Origin: Palsa-504 sp963744575
GTDB taxonomy: Bacteria > Actinomycetota > Actinomycetes > Streptosporangiales > Streptosporangiaceae
Direction: 5' to 3'
Length of the DNA: 64,000 nt
Assembly (NCBI GenBank): GCA_963744575.1
Contig: CAVUUF010000025.1
Coordinates: forward strand, 372,001-436,000
Numbering within the stretch: the stretch's first letter is position 1; every line of letters starts with the position of its first letter. A program made the position numbers and the translations under genes. The notes below the pieces were generated by a model. That model did no database searches and was not told the DNA's origin. It worked only from the letters and a program-made list of their open reading frames with translations. Below are positions 51,531 to 60,992 of this stretch, in pieces.

Positions 51531-54428
51531 GTGTGGGATCATCGGCACGTGGTGGAGCTCGTTCCGGGGGTGTTTGTTGCCCGGGAGGCCGAGCTTGGTG
51601 TGCTCGACCGTGCCGTAGCTGGATGCCGCGCCGGCGGTGGGTCCGCGGTCGTCGTGGCGGGGGAGGCGGGGGTAGGGAAATCGCGGTTGTTGGCGGAGGC
51701 GTCGCTGCGGGCCCGCGGCGCCGGGATGGTGGTGCTGCGCGGGCGGGCGGCGTCGGGGGCCGGACAAGCGCCGTTTCGCGCAGTGGCGGAGGCGCTGGCG
51801 GGGGGCCTGCGTGAGCGCACCGTGCCGGAAACGAGCTTGCGGAGCTTCGCGCCGGCGCTGGCGCACATGTTGCCCGGCTGGTTCGAGCGGACGAGGGACA
51901 GCGCGCCGGAGCTTGTTTTCCTTGCCGAGGGGGTGTTGCTACTGCTCCGGCTGCTCGCGGGTGCGCGCGGCGTCGTACTTGGGTTGGAGGACCTGCAGTG
52001 GGCGGATCCTGAGTCGCTCGCGCTGGTGGAGTATCTGGCGGAGAATGTTGGCACCGAGCGCCTGCTGGTGGTGGGGACGGTGCGTGACGATGAGCCGTCC
52101 GTGCCCTTGATGTCGTTGCGGAATCTTGCGGGGCGGGGGGCGGTGCGGTGGCTTGAGCTTGGGCGGCTTGCGCGGGCCGAGGTGCTCAGCCTGGCTGGGG
52201 CTCGGCTGGGAGGAGCGGTGCCGAGTGCGGTGTCCGAGCGCTTGCAGGCGACGGCGGAGGGGCTGCCGCTGTTTGTCGAGGAGTTGCTCGGTGGGCTGAT
52301 CGCGGCCGGTGCGCTGCGCCGACAGGGCGAGGAGTGGCAGGCGGACGAGCGGGTCGGTCTGCACTTGCCTTCGAGCTTGGTCGCAAGCGTGGAAGAGAGG
52401 GTCACGGTGCTGACCGGCCCGGCGCCGGTCGTGTTGGCTGCGGCGGCGGTGCTGGGACGGAGCTTCGACACGACGCTGCTTGCGGCGTGCACGGGTCTAT
52501 CAGGCAGTGAGGTGTCGGCGGCTCTGCGCGCGTGCGCGGACGCGCGCTTGCTGGAGGTGGACCGCGAGCTGGGTATGGACAGGATGCGGTTTCATCACGC
52601 GCTGGTGCGCGACGCTGTGCTCGAGCGCACGCCGCCGCCCGAGCGGCGTGCGCTCGCCGGCGCGGCACTGGCCGCGGTCGAGAGAGCCCATCCGGGGCTG
52701 CCCGGCGGCTGGTGTGGTCTGGTCGTGGAGCTGGCTCAGCTTGCGGGGCGAGATGATCGCGCAGTCGCGCTGCTTCGCGTCGCGAGCGAACGGGCGCGCC
52801 GCGATGGCGCACTGGGCGCGGCCGTCGAGGCGCTCGAGCGCGCGGTCGTGCTCGCGGACGATGGCGTTGCAGGTGTGGTGCAGCTCGAGCTGCTCGAGTC
52901 ACTGGTCGCGGCGGGGCGCTTCGAAAGCGCGCGCGAGCTGGGCGAGAGGCTGTCTTTTGGCCCCCACAGTGAAGGTGAGGTGGCGCGGGTTCATCTTGCG
53001 CTTGCGCAGACGGCCTTGATCCGGCTGGACTGGGATGAGGCGGAGCGGTGGTTGGTCGCGGCGCGGGGCGGCGCTGGCTCGTCGGTGCGCGAGCGGCTGG
53101 AGCTGCTAGCGGCGACAATCGCGGTGGGCCGCTTGCGGTATACGGAGGCTGAGCGCATCGCGCGGTCGGTCGCGGTGCGAGCCGCCGCGCGTGGTGATGA
53201 CGCGACCGCTTGCGAGGCCTGGCTGCTCGCCGGCGAGAGTGTGGCCGCGGCCGACGTGCAGCGGGCCGAGGAGATGTTCTCCCGGGCGTTGGCGCTCGCC
53301 GAACGTAGACGTCTGGCGACGCTGCGAGCGCGGGCCCTGGCTGCTCTTGGCCGCCTGGACGTATTGCGCATCGGCGGGCGCGAGCGGGTCGCGCTCGCGC
53401 GTGAGGCGGCACTCGACGCGGGCATGGCGGCGCTCGCGGCTGAGTCAACGCATGACCTTGCGATGCTCAGCATGCTGCGGTTTGAGCTGGAGGACGCGCG
53501 CGCCTGGGCGGGGCACACGGTCACGCTGGGACGTCGCTACCGGCTCGGGTGGGTGCTCGCTGCCGGTCTGGTGAAGCAGGCATGGGCCGCCGCCCTCACC
53601 GGCAGCCCTGAGGAAGCGGAGCGGCTGCTGGCAGAGGCAGAGCCGATTATCGGTGGCAACCCGCGTGGCTGCGCGCTAATGAACGGTCACGTCCGTGCCG
53701 CGGTGGCGCTGGGTCAGGAGAACCTGGATGCCGCATGGACGGCATTGGAAGAGGCGGCAGAGCTGTGGTGGCGCCACCGGCTCGAGCCGCGTCCGTACCT
53801 TGGCCTGTGGGTGCTGTTGGCTGTCTTGATCGATCCGAGCGGGTTTGAGCCGGTGCGAGAACGACTTGAGCAGAGGGGTGTGCTCTGGCAACCGACGACC
53901 GCCGGCCTTTGCCTCGCCGCGAAAGCCGCGCTGGTTGCCACCGCTGAAGAAGATCTCGCGCGTGCCGATGCGCTGCTTGCGCGGGCCGAACCGCTGCTAG
54001 AGCCGACCCCGTGGTTTCGTGCCGTCGCCTACCGCCATGTGGGCGAGCGGCTGCTGGCGGCAGGGTCGCCGACGGGCGAGCGACTACTCGGCGCGGCGAT
54101 CGCCTTCTTCGCCCGCGCTGGTACCCCGACTCCCGCGGAGGCCGCGCGGGCGCTGCTGCGTGCCGCCGGGCGGCCCGTCCCACGCCGCGGCCGCGGCCAC
54201 GCAACAGTCCCCGCGCAGCTCGCGACGGCCGGGGTCAGCTCGCGCGAGATGGACGTGCTCCTGCTGCTCGCCGAAGGTCTGACCAATCGCCAGATCGCCG
54301 CGCGGCTCTATCTCTCTCCGCGGACGGTCGAGAAGCACGTCGAGCGGCTGCTGGCCAAGACCGATAGCCCAAATCGCGTCGCGCTCACCGCCCGCGTAGC
54401 CTCACCCACGCTCTCCTTAAGTACGTAG
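51531..54428 (+). CDS. LAL-type LuxR-family regulator with AAA ATPase
   Basis: 965 residues. The nucleotide-binding P-loop GEAGVGKS is at residues 44-51 and Walker B is VLGLEDLQWADPESLALVEY. A long tetratricopeptide-like helical region fills 400-880. At the C-terminus, SSREMDVLLLLAEGLTNRQI AARLYLSPRTVEKHVERLLA is the LuxR helix-turn-helix. These ATP-dependent regulators typically control secondary metabolism or transport. Local base usage is slightly less GC-extreme than its neighbours, with many GCG/CGC codons and GGG runs. The start is GTG 51531, or possibly GTG 51549. Confidence 0.92.
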   Translation: MWDHRHVVELVPGVFVAREAELGVLDRAVAGCRAGGGSAVVVAGEAGVGKSRLLAEASLRARGAGMVVLRGRAASGAGQAPFRAVAEALAGGLRERTVPETSLRSFAPALAHMLPGWFERTRDSAPELVFLAEGVLLLLRLLAGARGVVLGLEDLQWADPESLALVEYLAENVGTERLLVVGTVRDDEPSVPLMSLRNLAGRGAVRWLELGRLARAEVLSLAGARLGGAVPSAVSERLQATAEGLPLFVEELLGGLIAAGALRRQGEEWQADERVGLHLPSSLVASVEERVTVLTGPAPVVLAAAAVLGRSFDTTLLAACTGLSGSEVSAALRACADARLLEVDRELGMDRMRFHHALVRDAVLERTPPPERRALAGAALAAVERAHPGLPGGWCGLVVELAQLAGRDDRAVALLRVASERARRDGALGAAVEALERAVVLADDGVAGVVQLELLESLVAAGRFESARELGERLSFGPHSEGEVARVHLALAQTALIRLDWDEAERWLVAARGGAGSSVRERLELLAATIAVGRLRYTEAERIARSVAVRAAARGDDATACEAWLLAGESVAAADVQRAEEMFSRALALAERRRLATLRARALAALGRLDVLRIGGRERVALAREAALDAGMAALAAESTHDLAMLSMLRFELEDARAWAGHTVTLGRRYRLGWVLAAGLVKQAWAAALTGSPEEAERLLAEAEPIIGGNPRGCALMNGHVRAAVALGQENLDAAWTALEEAAELWWRHRLEPRPYLGLWVLLAVLIDPSGFEPVRERLEQRGVLWQPTTAGLCLAAKAALVATAEEDLARADALLARAEPLLEPTPWFRAVAYRHVGERLLAAGSPTGERLLGAAIAFFARAGTPTPAEAARALLRAAGRPVPRRGRGHATVPAQLATAGVSSREMDVLLLLAEGLTNRQIAARLYLSPRTVEKHVERLLAKTDSPNRVALTARVASPTLSLST

Positions 54429-54551
54429 CGGGGCCGGCTTAGATGCCGTGATCCTGCCGATGTGCGCGCCCCAAGGCGAGGGCAATACTCGTGCCGTTGA
54501 CAGCGCACCAACCGACCAACGGCCGTGCGCATGAACGCAGATCAGGAGACG

Positions 54552-55703
54552 ATGAGAATGTCCGCGAAGCCAGAGAGCGCGGCAAACGGAACACCCATGC
54601 AGCATCACGAGCTGCTGAGCAGCGCGACCGAGGCGCCCCTCCACGGCCCGGTCCGGCTCCAGCCGCCAGAGCCAGAAATCGTTAACGCCATGTCCGACCA
54701 GACACCATCGCATCTGCCGGTACTGGACGTCATGCTGAACACGTTCATGGCGCAGGCGCTACGAGTGATCGTGCAGCGCGAGATCCCGGATCTGCTCGCG
54801 GAACAGCCCCGGACCGTCCCGGAGCTGGCCGCGCGGACCGGCGCCGATGTCCGGCCACTTACCCAGGTGATTCGCACACTCACCGGCTTCGGTGCATTCG
54901 CCACGGACGGTCAGGGACGGGTCCGGCTGACCGAGCTGGGACAGACGTTGTGCGCCGGCCACCCCAGCGCCACACGGGACATGGTCCTGGTGATGACGGG
55001 GCCGACAGTGTGGCGCGCACTGGCCCGGATAAACGAGACGGTCGCGACGGGCCGGACGGGCATCGAGCTGGAGTTCAGCAGGTCGTTCTTCGACGTACTC
55101 CAGGACGACCCCGAGCAGGGCGCGCAGTTCAACCGCATGATGAAGAGCTTCCACGGTGCCGAGCCAGCCGCCGTGGCAGCGGCGTACGACTTCGCCGCGA
55201 TCACGCACCTGGTGGATGTCGGCGGCGGCATCGGCACCATGGTCCATACCCTCCTGAGCGCGTATCCGCACCTCAAAGGCACCGTTTACGATCAGCCGCC
55301 GGTCATCGAGCAGGCCCGGCGCCAGCCCGCCGACCCGGCGGTCCAGACGCGGTGCGCCTTGGTGGCCGGGAACTTCTTCGAGTCCGTGCCGTCCGGAGCC
55401 GACGCCTACCTGCTGTCTCACATCATCCACGACTGGGACTCCGGCGACTGCGCACGCATCCTGGCCACCTGCCGGGCCGCGATGACACCCGCGAGCAGAC
55501 TGCTGATCGTGGAGATGGTGCTGCCCGACGGTGACGAGCCCCACCCGGGCAAGGTGCTCGATCTGGTCATGATGTCGGTGCCCGGCGGCCAGGAACGCAC
55601 CGGCGGGCAGTACCACGCGCTGCTGGCCTCGGCGGGCCTGCGAGTCACCTCCATCACGCCGACCAGCACCCCAGTCAGCGTGGTCGAAGCCGTGCTCGCC
55701 TAG
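54552..55703 (+). CDS. SAM-dependent O-methyltransferase (family 2)
   Basis: 383 residues. The N-terminal dimerisation/HTH domain includes VLDVMLNTFMAQALRVIVQR EIPDLLAE and VPELAARTGADVRPLTQVIR. The SAM site is LVDVGGGIGTMVHTLLSAYP then HLKGTVYDQPPVIEQA. HIIHDWDSGDCARILATCRA holds the catalytic His/Asp region and VEMVLPDGDEPHPGKVLDLVMM the rest. It is typical of plant-type/antibiotic O-methyltransferases. Location 123 bases after the LuxR regulator suggests a small regulated unit. AGGAG lies four bases before the ATG. Confidence 0.92.
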   Translation: MRMSAKPESAANGTPMQHHELLSSATEAPLHGPVRLQPPEPEIVNAMSDQTPSHLPVLDVMLNTFMAQALRVIVQREIPDLLAEQPRTVPELAARTGADVRPLTQVIRTLTGFGAFATDGQGRVRLTELGQTLCAGHPSATRDMVLVMTGPTVWRALARINETVATGRTGIELEFSRSFFDVLQDDPEQGAQFNRMMKSFHGAEPAAVAAAYDFAAITHLVDVGGGIGTMVHTLLSAYPHLKGTVYDQPPVIEQARRQPADPAVQTRCALVAGNFFESVPSGADAYLLSHIIHDWDSGDCARILATCRAAMTPASRLLIVEMVLPDGDEPHPGKVLDLVMMSVPGGQERTGGQYHALLASAGLRVTSITPTSTPVSVVEAVLA

Positions 55704-56214
55704 TCGCGGCGCCCGCCCGTCGGCCCGGCCGACCAGGGCTGGGTGAAGACGTGCCCGTCGGGAATCTGCTCGCCGGGGTGCTCGCGGTCCCACTAGGCGA
55801 TGTCATAAGGGACGTGCGGGATCCGCATGCAGAAGGTGAACGACAGCCCGGCGACCCCTCAGGCATCCGCTTCCTGGCCAGCACCGCGCCAGCCTCATCC
55901 ATCACCTCTTAACTCTCATTAGTCAGGACACCGCCATGGCCGTCGCCCGGCCGGCCGGTTCGGTCCACACCATCGTGGTGCAGACGGGGCCTCCGGTTTG
56001 CAGGTCGACAATCTGACCGACGCGGCCGCCAGCCAGAACACCCCAGGGCGGCGCGGCCACCGGGCTGGCGGGACGGCCCCGAGGCGGCTCCGGGCTGGCG
56101 CCGTGGCTGGCCACGCTGGCGGGCGGGCTCCTGCTGGCGACCGCCGGAATTTCGGGCCCGCGCCGGACGCGCGGCGTCGCCGCTTAAGCAAGGCTCCCGC
56201 CGCGGTCTGGCCGA
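55704..56214. other. Intergenic region with coding scraps
   Basis: On the minus strand a short frame (FCMRIPHVPYDIA, stop, WDREHPGEQIPDGHVFTQPW) at about 55710-55850 looks like an exon-sized scrap of an unknown gene. On the plus strand, GSGLAPWLATLAGGLLLATA followed by basic residues at about 56090-56188 resembles the C-terminal membrane anchor of a secreted protein. Neither is long enough to name. Confidence 0.35.
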
Positions 56215-56254
56215 GTCATACGAAGCTCTACCGGATAGAGGCGGGTTGTGTAAG

Positions 56255-56330
56255 TCCACAACCATCAGGCCAGGTCAGCGCGCCGCCTGGTGATCGAGGC
56301 TGCGTATCAACTCTTACACCTTGCCGGGAG
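56255..56330 (+). pseudogene. IS110-type transposase scrap, second copy
   Basis: HQARSARRLVIEAAYQLLH is the same C-terminal block seen at 51175. The surrounding frame has lost its start. Confidence 0.4.
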
Positions 56331-56396
56331 TGAACGCCTCTCTGCCATAGGGGAGGATCTCAGATCGGCCGCATGTCCGAGGTCTCCAGTCGCTTG

Positions 56397-56648
56397 TCAC
56401 GCCGTGACGGCAACGTTGATGACGTAGACGGTCGCGGCGTCCTCGTCCACCTCGTACAGGATCCGGATGCCGGGCAAGCGCAGGCGGTATATTCCGCTGC
56501 CTCCCCACGCCACCGCCTCGTCAGGATGCGGTTGCTCAGCCAGCGCTGCAAGTGCCCGCCTGATCGAGGCGAAGGCTTCCTTGTCCTCGGCGCGGATCCG
56601 GGCCAGCGTCCGCAGCGCAGTCTCCTGCACGACGACGGTGAGGCTCAT
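56397..56648 (-). CDS. RelE-family toxin
   Basis: 83 residues. LTVVVQETALRTLARIRAED KEAFASIRRALAALAEQPHP then YRLRLPGIRILYEVDEDAAT and VYVINVAVTA form the RelE/ParE fold. The conserved Arg/Tyr of RelE-type RNases are RLRLPGIRILYEV. The start overlaps the antitoxin stop by ATGA. The normal length suggests a complete toxin. Confidence 0.88.
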   Translation of the reverse strand: MSLTVVVQETALRTLARIRAEDKEAFASIRRALAALAEQPHPDEAVAWGGSGIYRLRLPGIRILYEVDEDAATVYVINVAVTA

Positions 56649-56908
56649 CGAGAGTCGTCGGCGTCAATCCGATCCAGGGCTGTATCCAGGTCAGCCAGCG
56701 GGACGCCGCTGCCCCCCGCCAGCCGGGCAGCGTAATGGGCGGCTAGGGCGGCCCGGTCCTCCAGATCGGCGAGGTCGTCGATGTTGATGATGGCGACCGA
56801 GGGCTTGCCATGCTCGGTGATCGCGACCGGACGATGCGAATACCGGGCCCGGGAGACCAGTTCGCCCAGATGACTCCGGGCCGACGTCAGGCTATAGGAC
56901 TCGTTCAT
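56645..56908 (-). CDS. YefM/Phd-family antitoxin
   Basis: 87 residues. YSLTSARSHLGELVSRARYS HRPVAITEHGKPSVAIINID is the Phd/YefM DNA-binding fold; the C-terminal arm binds the RelE toxin. Upstream there is a 16-bp palindrome that contains TGTACA, the core used by YefM-type repressors. The ATG has no close Shine-Dalgarno (TATAGGACTCGTTC). The pair forms a complete type II toxin-antitoxin operon. Confidence 0.88.
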   Translation of the reverse strand: MNESYSLTSARSHLGELVSRARYSHRPVAITEHGKPSVAIINIDDLADLEDRAALAAHYAARLAGGSGVPLADLDTALDRIDADDSR

Positions 56909-56914
56909 GACTTC

Positions 56915-56930
56915 AAAGTGTACACTTTGC
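56915..56930. promoter_or_regulatory. CAAAGTGTACACTTTG operator of the YefM/RelE operon
   Basis: A perfect 16-bp palindrome ending seven bases upstream of the antitoxin start, with the TGTACA core of YefM operators. Confidence 0.7.
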
Positions 56931-57045
56931 GCACTAGGCCACCGCCAGACATTGTACGGTCACCGGTCGATGGCGGCTTCACTGGTCAGTTGACGGCCAG
57001 GACGGGCGCTGGCAGAGTTGGCGCGCTCCCCTCATGGAGCGCAGG

Positions 57046-57112
57046 TCCCCGTGCCGCCGTCTGGCCAACTCAGGGCGCTGTCTCGTGGTGGAGGCTGTGT
57101 ACTCGTTCTAAC
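57046..57112 (+). pseudogene. IS110-type transposase scrap, third copy
   Basis: RLANSGRCLVVEAVYSF followed by TAA keeps the spacing of the RRLVIEAAYSL block but with substitutions. Confidence 0.35.
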
Positions 57113-57165
57113 ACCCAGCTCGTAGCGACGGGCCGCTTTGCCAGCGCAGCATGCGGGGCCGGCCG

Positions 57166-57653
57166 TCACTTGTCGCGAGCAGCACGGGAGCGGCTCAGCA
57201 TCCCGGCCGCATACATGACGATCGCGGTGAGGAGTCCGACCGTCAGCCAGGTCTTCACTCCGGGCACGTGTCCGAAAACCGCCTCGCCGGCTGTGCCGGC
57301 CGCCGTGATCACGACGACCAGGAAGACGAGGAAGAAGGGGTTCGTGTACGGGCGAACCGGGTGCGCGGGGCTGTGCGAGCCGCGCGCCGGCATCCCTGGG
57401 GCCCCGCCGGCCCGGGCAGGTCATCGAACAGCCCGCTCAGGTCGCCGCGGGTCTTGGCGTTCATCGCCTGCGCGAGGCGCTCGTCGAACTCGGCCTGGTT
57501 GAGCCGGCCTTCGCCGAAATGCGCGGCCAGGCGGTCGGCCACGTCGGCGCGTTCGGCGTCTGAGACGCGGATGTGCTGGTCGGTGGCGCCGTAGCGGAGC
57601 CGCGGCACAAGGCCGTGCGTCCGGGGCTGGCTGGACGGGGCTGCCCTGGTCAT
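57166..57653 (-). pseudogene. DUF1707 protein with a frameshift
   Basis: MTRAAPSSQPR leads to the DUF1707 SHOCT-like segment IRVSDAERADVADRLAAHFG EGRLNQAEFDERLAQAMNAK TRGDLSGLFDDLPG. Near 57395 the frame shifts in a GC-rich run, and two hydrophobic helices (FFLVFLVVVITAAGTAGEAV and TWLTVGLLTAIVMYAAGML) follow in another frame, ending at 57166. One base indel would restore a normal membrane protein. Confidence 0.65.
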
Positions 57654-57799
57654 GACTGAAGCGTGCCGCCTCGGACCAGGCCGGGGCATCAGGGAAGACC
57701 CTGATGTGACCCTGATTTCGCGCATGTCTGGATCAAGGTCGCCCCAGAAACCTCGGAACCATGTGGTTGTGGCAGCCAGCCCGGAAGAGGGCGTTGTCC

Positions 57800-57865
57800 A
57801 AATCCCATATCGGTGCTAGTGATCTGCCGCGCCGGCTGTGGATCGAAGCGGCTTATCCGCTGTGA
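57800..57865 (+). pseudogene. IS110-type transposase scrap, fourth copy
   Basis: SDLPRRLWIEAAYPL followed by TGA matches the conserved block. The DNA from 57654 to 57800 has no gene I recognise. Confidence 0.35.
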
Positions 57866-57947
57866 TCCACCGGCTCGGCGACGTCGGGAACCGGCCGTAA
57901 GGCCCCAGCGGCCTCTGGCGTCACAGGGCTGTGCCGCTGGCAGCGCA

Positions 57948-58016
57948 CCGGAATATGCATGGTTGCGGCAGCGTGCACCAAAGAATGTGCACGTTGCCGC
58001 AACCACGATGTATGAC
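57948..58016. repeat. Large hairpin with an 18-bp stem
   Basis: The arms 57961-57978 and 57987-58004 (GGTTGCGGCAGCGTGCAC and GTGCACGTTGCCGCAACC) pair along all 18 bases, one as a G-U wobble, around the loop CAAAGAAT. Outer sequences (CCGG...CAT and ATG...CCGG) extend the symmetry. No T-run follows. It is in an intergenic region of 1 kb with no gene. Confidence 0.7.
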
Positions 58017-58373
58017 CGGCGCCTGTCCGCCCCGCTGAGGGCCTGGGGAGGCTTGGGTTACCCGTGGTGTGCCGGATCGTGCCCGGCCAGCCCATGGATG
58101 GGCCTCTCTGCCCGGAAGATCCGGTAGAGAGTCACATTCACTGAATCCGCGGTGTTACGGATGAGGGGCATAGTGCTGGTCACGAGAGCGGTCGGTCCTC
58201 GCGCGGATTCGTTCGCGCCCGCGGTTCACGGGCCGATGGTGGCACGTTACGGCACTAATGGGCAACGCGACGGCCGCTATGGCAGTATTCTGACCCGTCG
58301 CGTGATCTCGGCGGGAAACGGGCATAGCGGACCGCCGTACGACACCTCGGCGGGTTGATGATCTGCCTGCCTA

Positions 58374-58447
58374 GCAGCAGCAATGTTACATCGCTGCTGT
58401 CCCAGCGACATCGGTGCCACATCGACGTTGTTTGCGGGCGGGCGCAG
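58374..58447. repeat. Double-hairpin dispersed repeat, copy 3
   Basis: CAGCAGC-AATGTTACATC-GCTGCTG starts the element. An inverted arm GTGCCACATCGACGTTG and GCGGGCGGGCGCAG follow. The overall order matches copies 1 and 2. The rest of 58017-58720 shows no supported gene. Confidence 0.7.
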
Positions 58448-58720
58448 CTCCGGGCCAGGCGTCATGCGCGGGGATATAGGGGCGCGCGAGGCTGCGGGGA
58501 CAACAGGAAGACCCGTCAGGCCACACGCGCCGGGCGGCGCCGAGCCAGTAACCTCACAGCCCCATCGTGGGGGTAAGGACCGCGGTACCGTGATCTTGGG
58601 CGGGCGGCGTGAGGGGTTTCGTGCCATTTACGATCGAAAAGCGCCGCTAATTGAGACGTTTCCTGCCCGGAATCGGGCAGGAAATTTGCCTAGTGCGTCG
58701 TCCGCTAGTAAGAAGTAGCC

Positions 58721-59068
58721 ATGCCTGGACCTGGCGACGCCGCGAACCCTGGCGATGCCGCGAGCCCAGGCAACCCGGGCAACGCGGACCGCGCAGGCTA
58801 CGCCGACCCCTTCCCGCAGGATCTCGCCCGCTACCTGGCGGCCTCGACGGGCCTACCGCAGCCCACCGCAGTCCGGGTCGTCGCCGACGTGGCCGCGTAC
58901 TTCAACGAGACGGTGGAGGAGTTCGTCCGCAGGCGCCATGACGAACTGCGGCGACGCCAGTACAAGAACGAGGAGATCTGGCCGCTGGTCGCGGCCGAAC
59001 TGGGGCAGCGCAGGTTCGCTGCGCCGGGACTGTCCGAACGCCAGCTCCGGCGCATGGTCTACGGATGA
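58721..59068 (+). CDS. Hypothetical protein, 115 residues, upstream of glmS
   Basis: The first 30 residues are Pro/Gly/Ala/Asp/Asn-rich repeats (GDAANPGDAASPGNPGN). The rest is helical: DLARYLAASTGLPQPTAVRV VADVAAYFNETVEEFVRRRH DELRRRQYKNEEIWPLVAAE LGQRRFAAPGLSERQLRRMV YG. The helical part resembles small uncharacterised actinomycete proteins with a possible HTH-like C-terminus. It ends 78 bases before glmS and could be co-transcribed with it. Confidence 0.65.
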   Translation: MPGPGDAANPGDAASPGNPGNADRAGYADPFPQDLARYLAASTGLPQPTAVRVVADVAAYFNETVEEFVRRRHDELRRRQYKNEEIWPLVAAELGQRRFAAPGLSERQLRRMVYG

Positions 59069-59146
59069 CCACACCAGAAAAGGACCACACCAGGACGACC
59101 AGGTAAGGACCGAAAAGGACCTGATTAAGCAGCAGGGGAGCATGAA

Positions 59147-60985
<1,839 letters not shown>

Positions 60986-60992
60986 GACCCGC

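Noticed and set aside
57948..58016. The 18-bp hairpin as a simple terminator
   Set aside because: No gene ends nearby and no T-run follows on either strand.
58450..59146. Possible glmS ribozyme upstream of glmS
   Set aside because: No ribozyme core pattern is visible, and this riboswitch is known mainly from Bacillota. The region codes instead for the small hypothetical protein.
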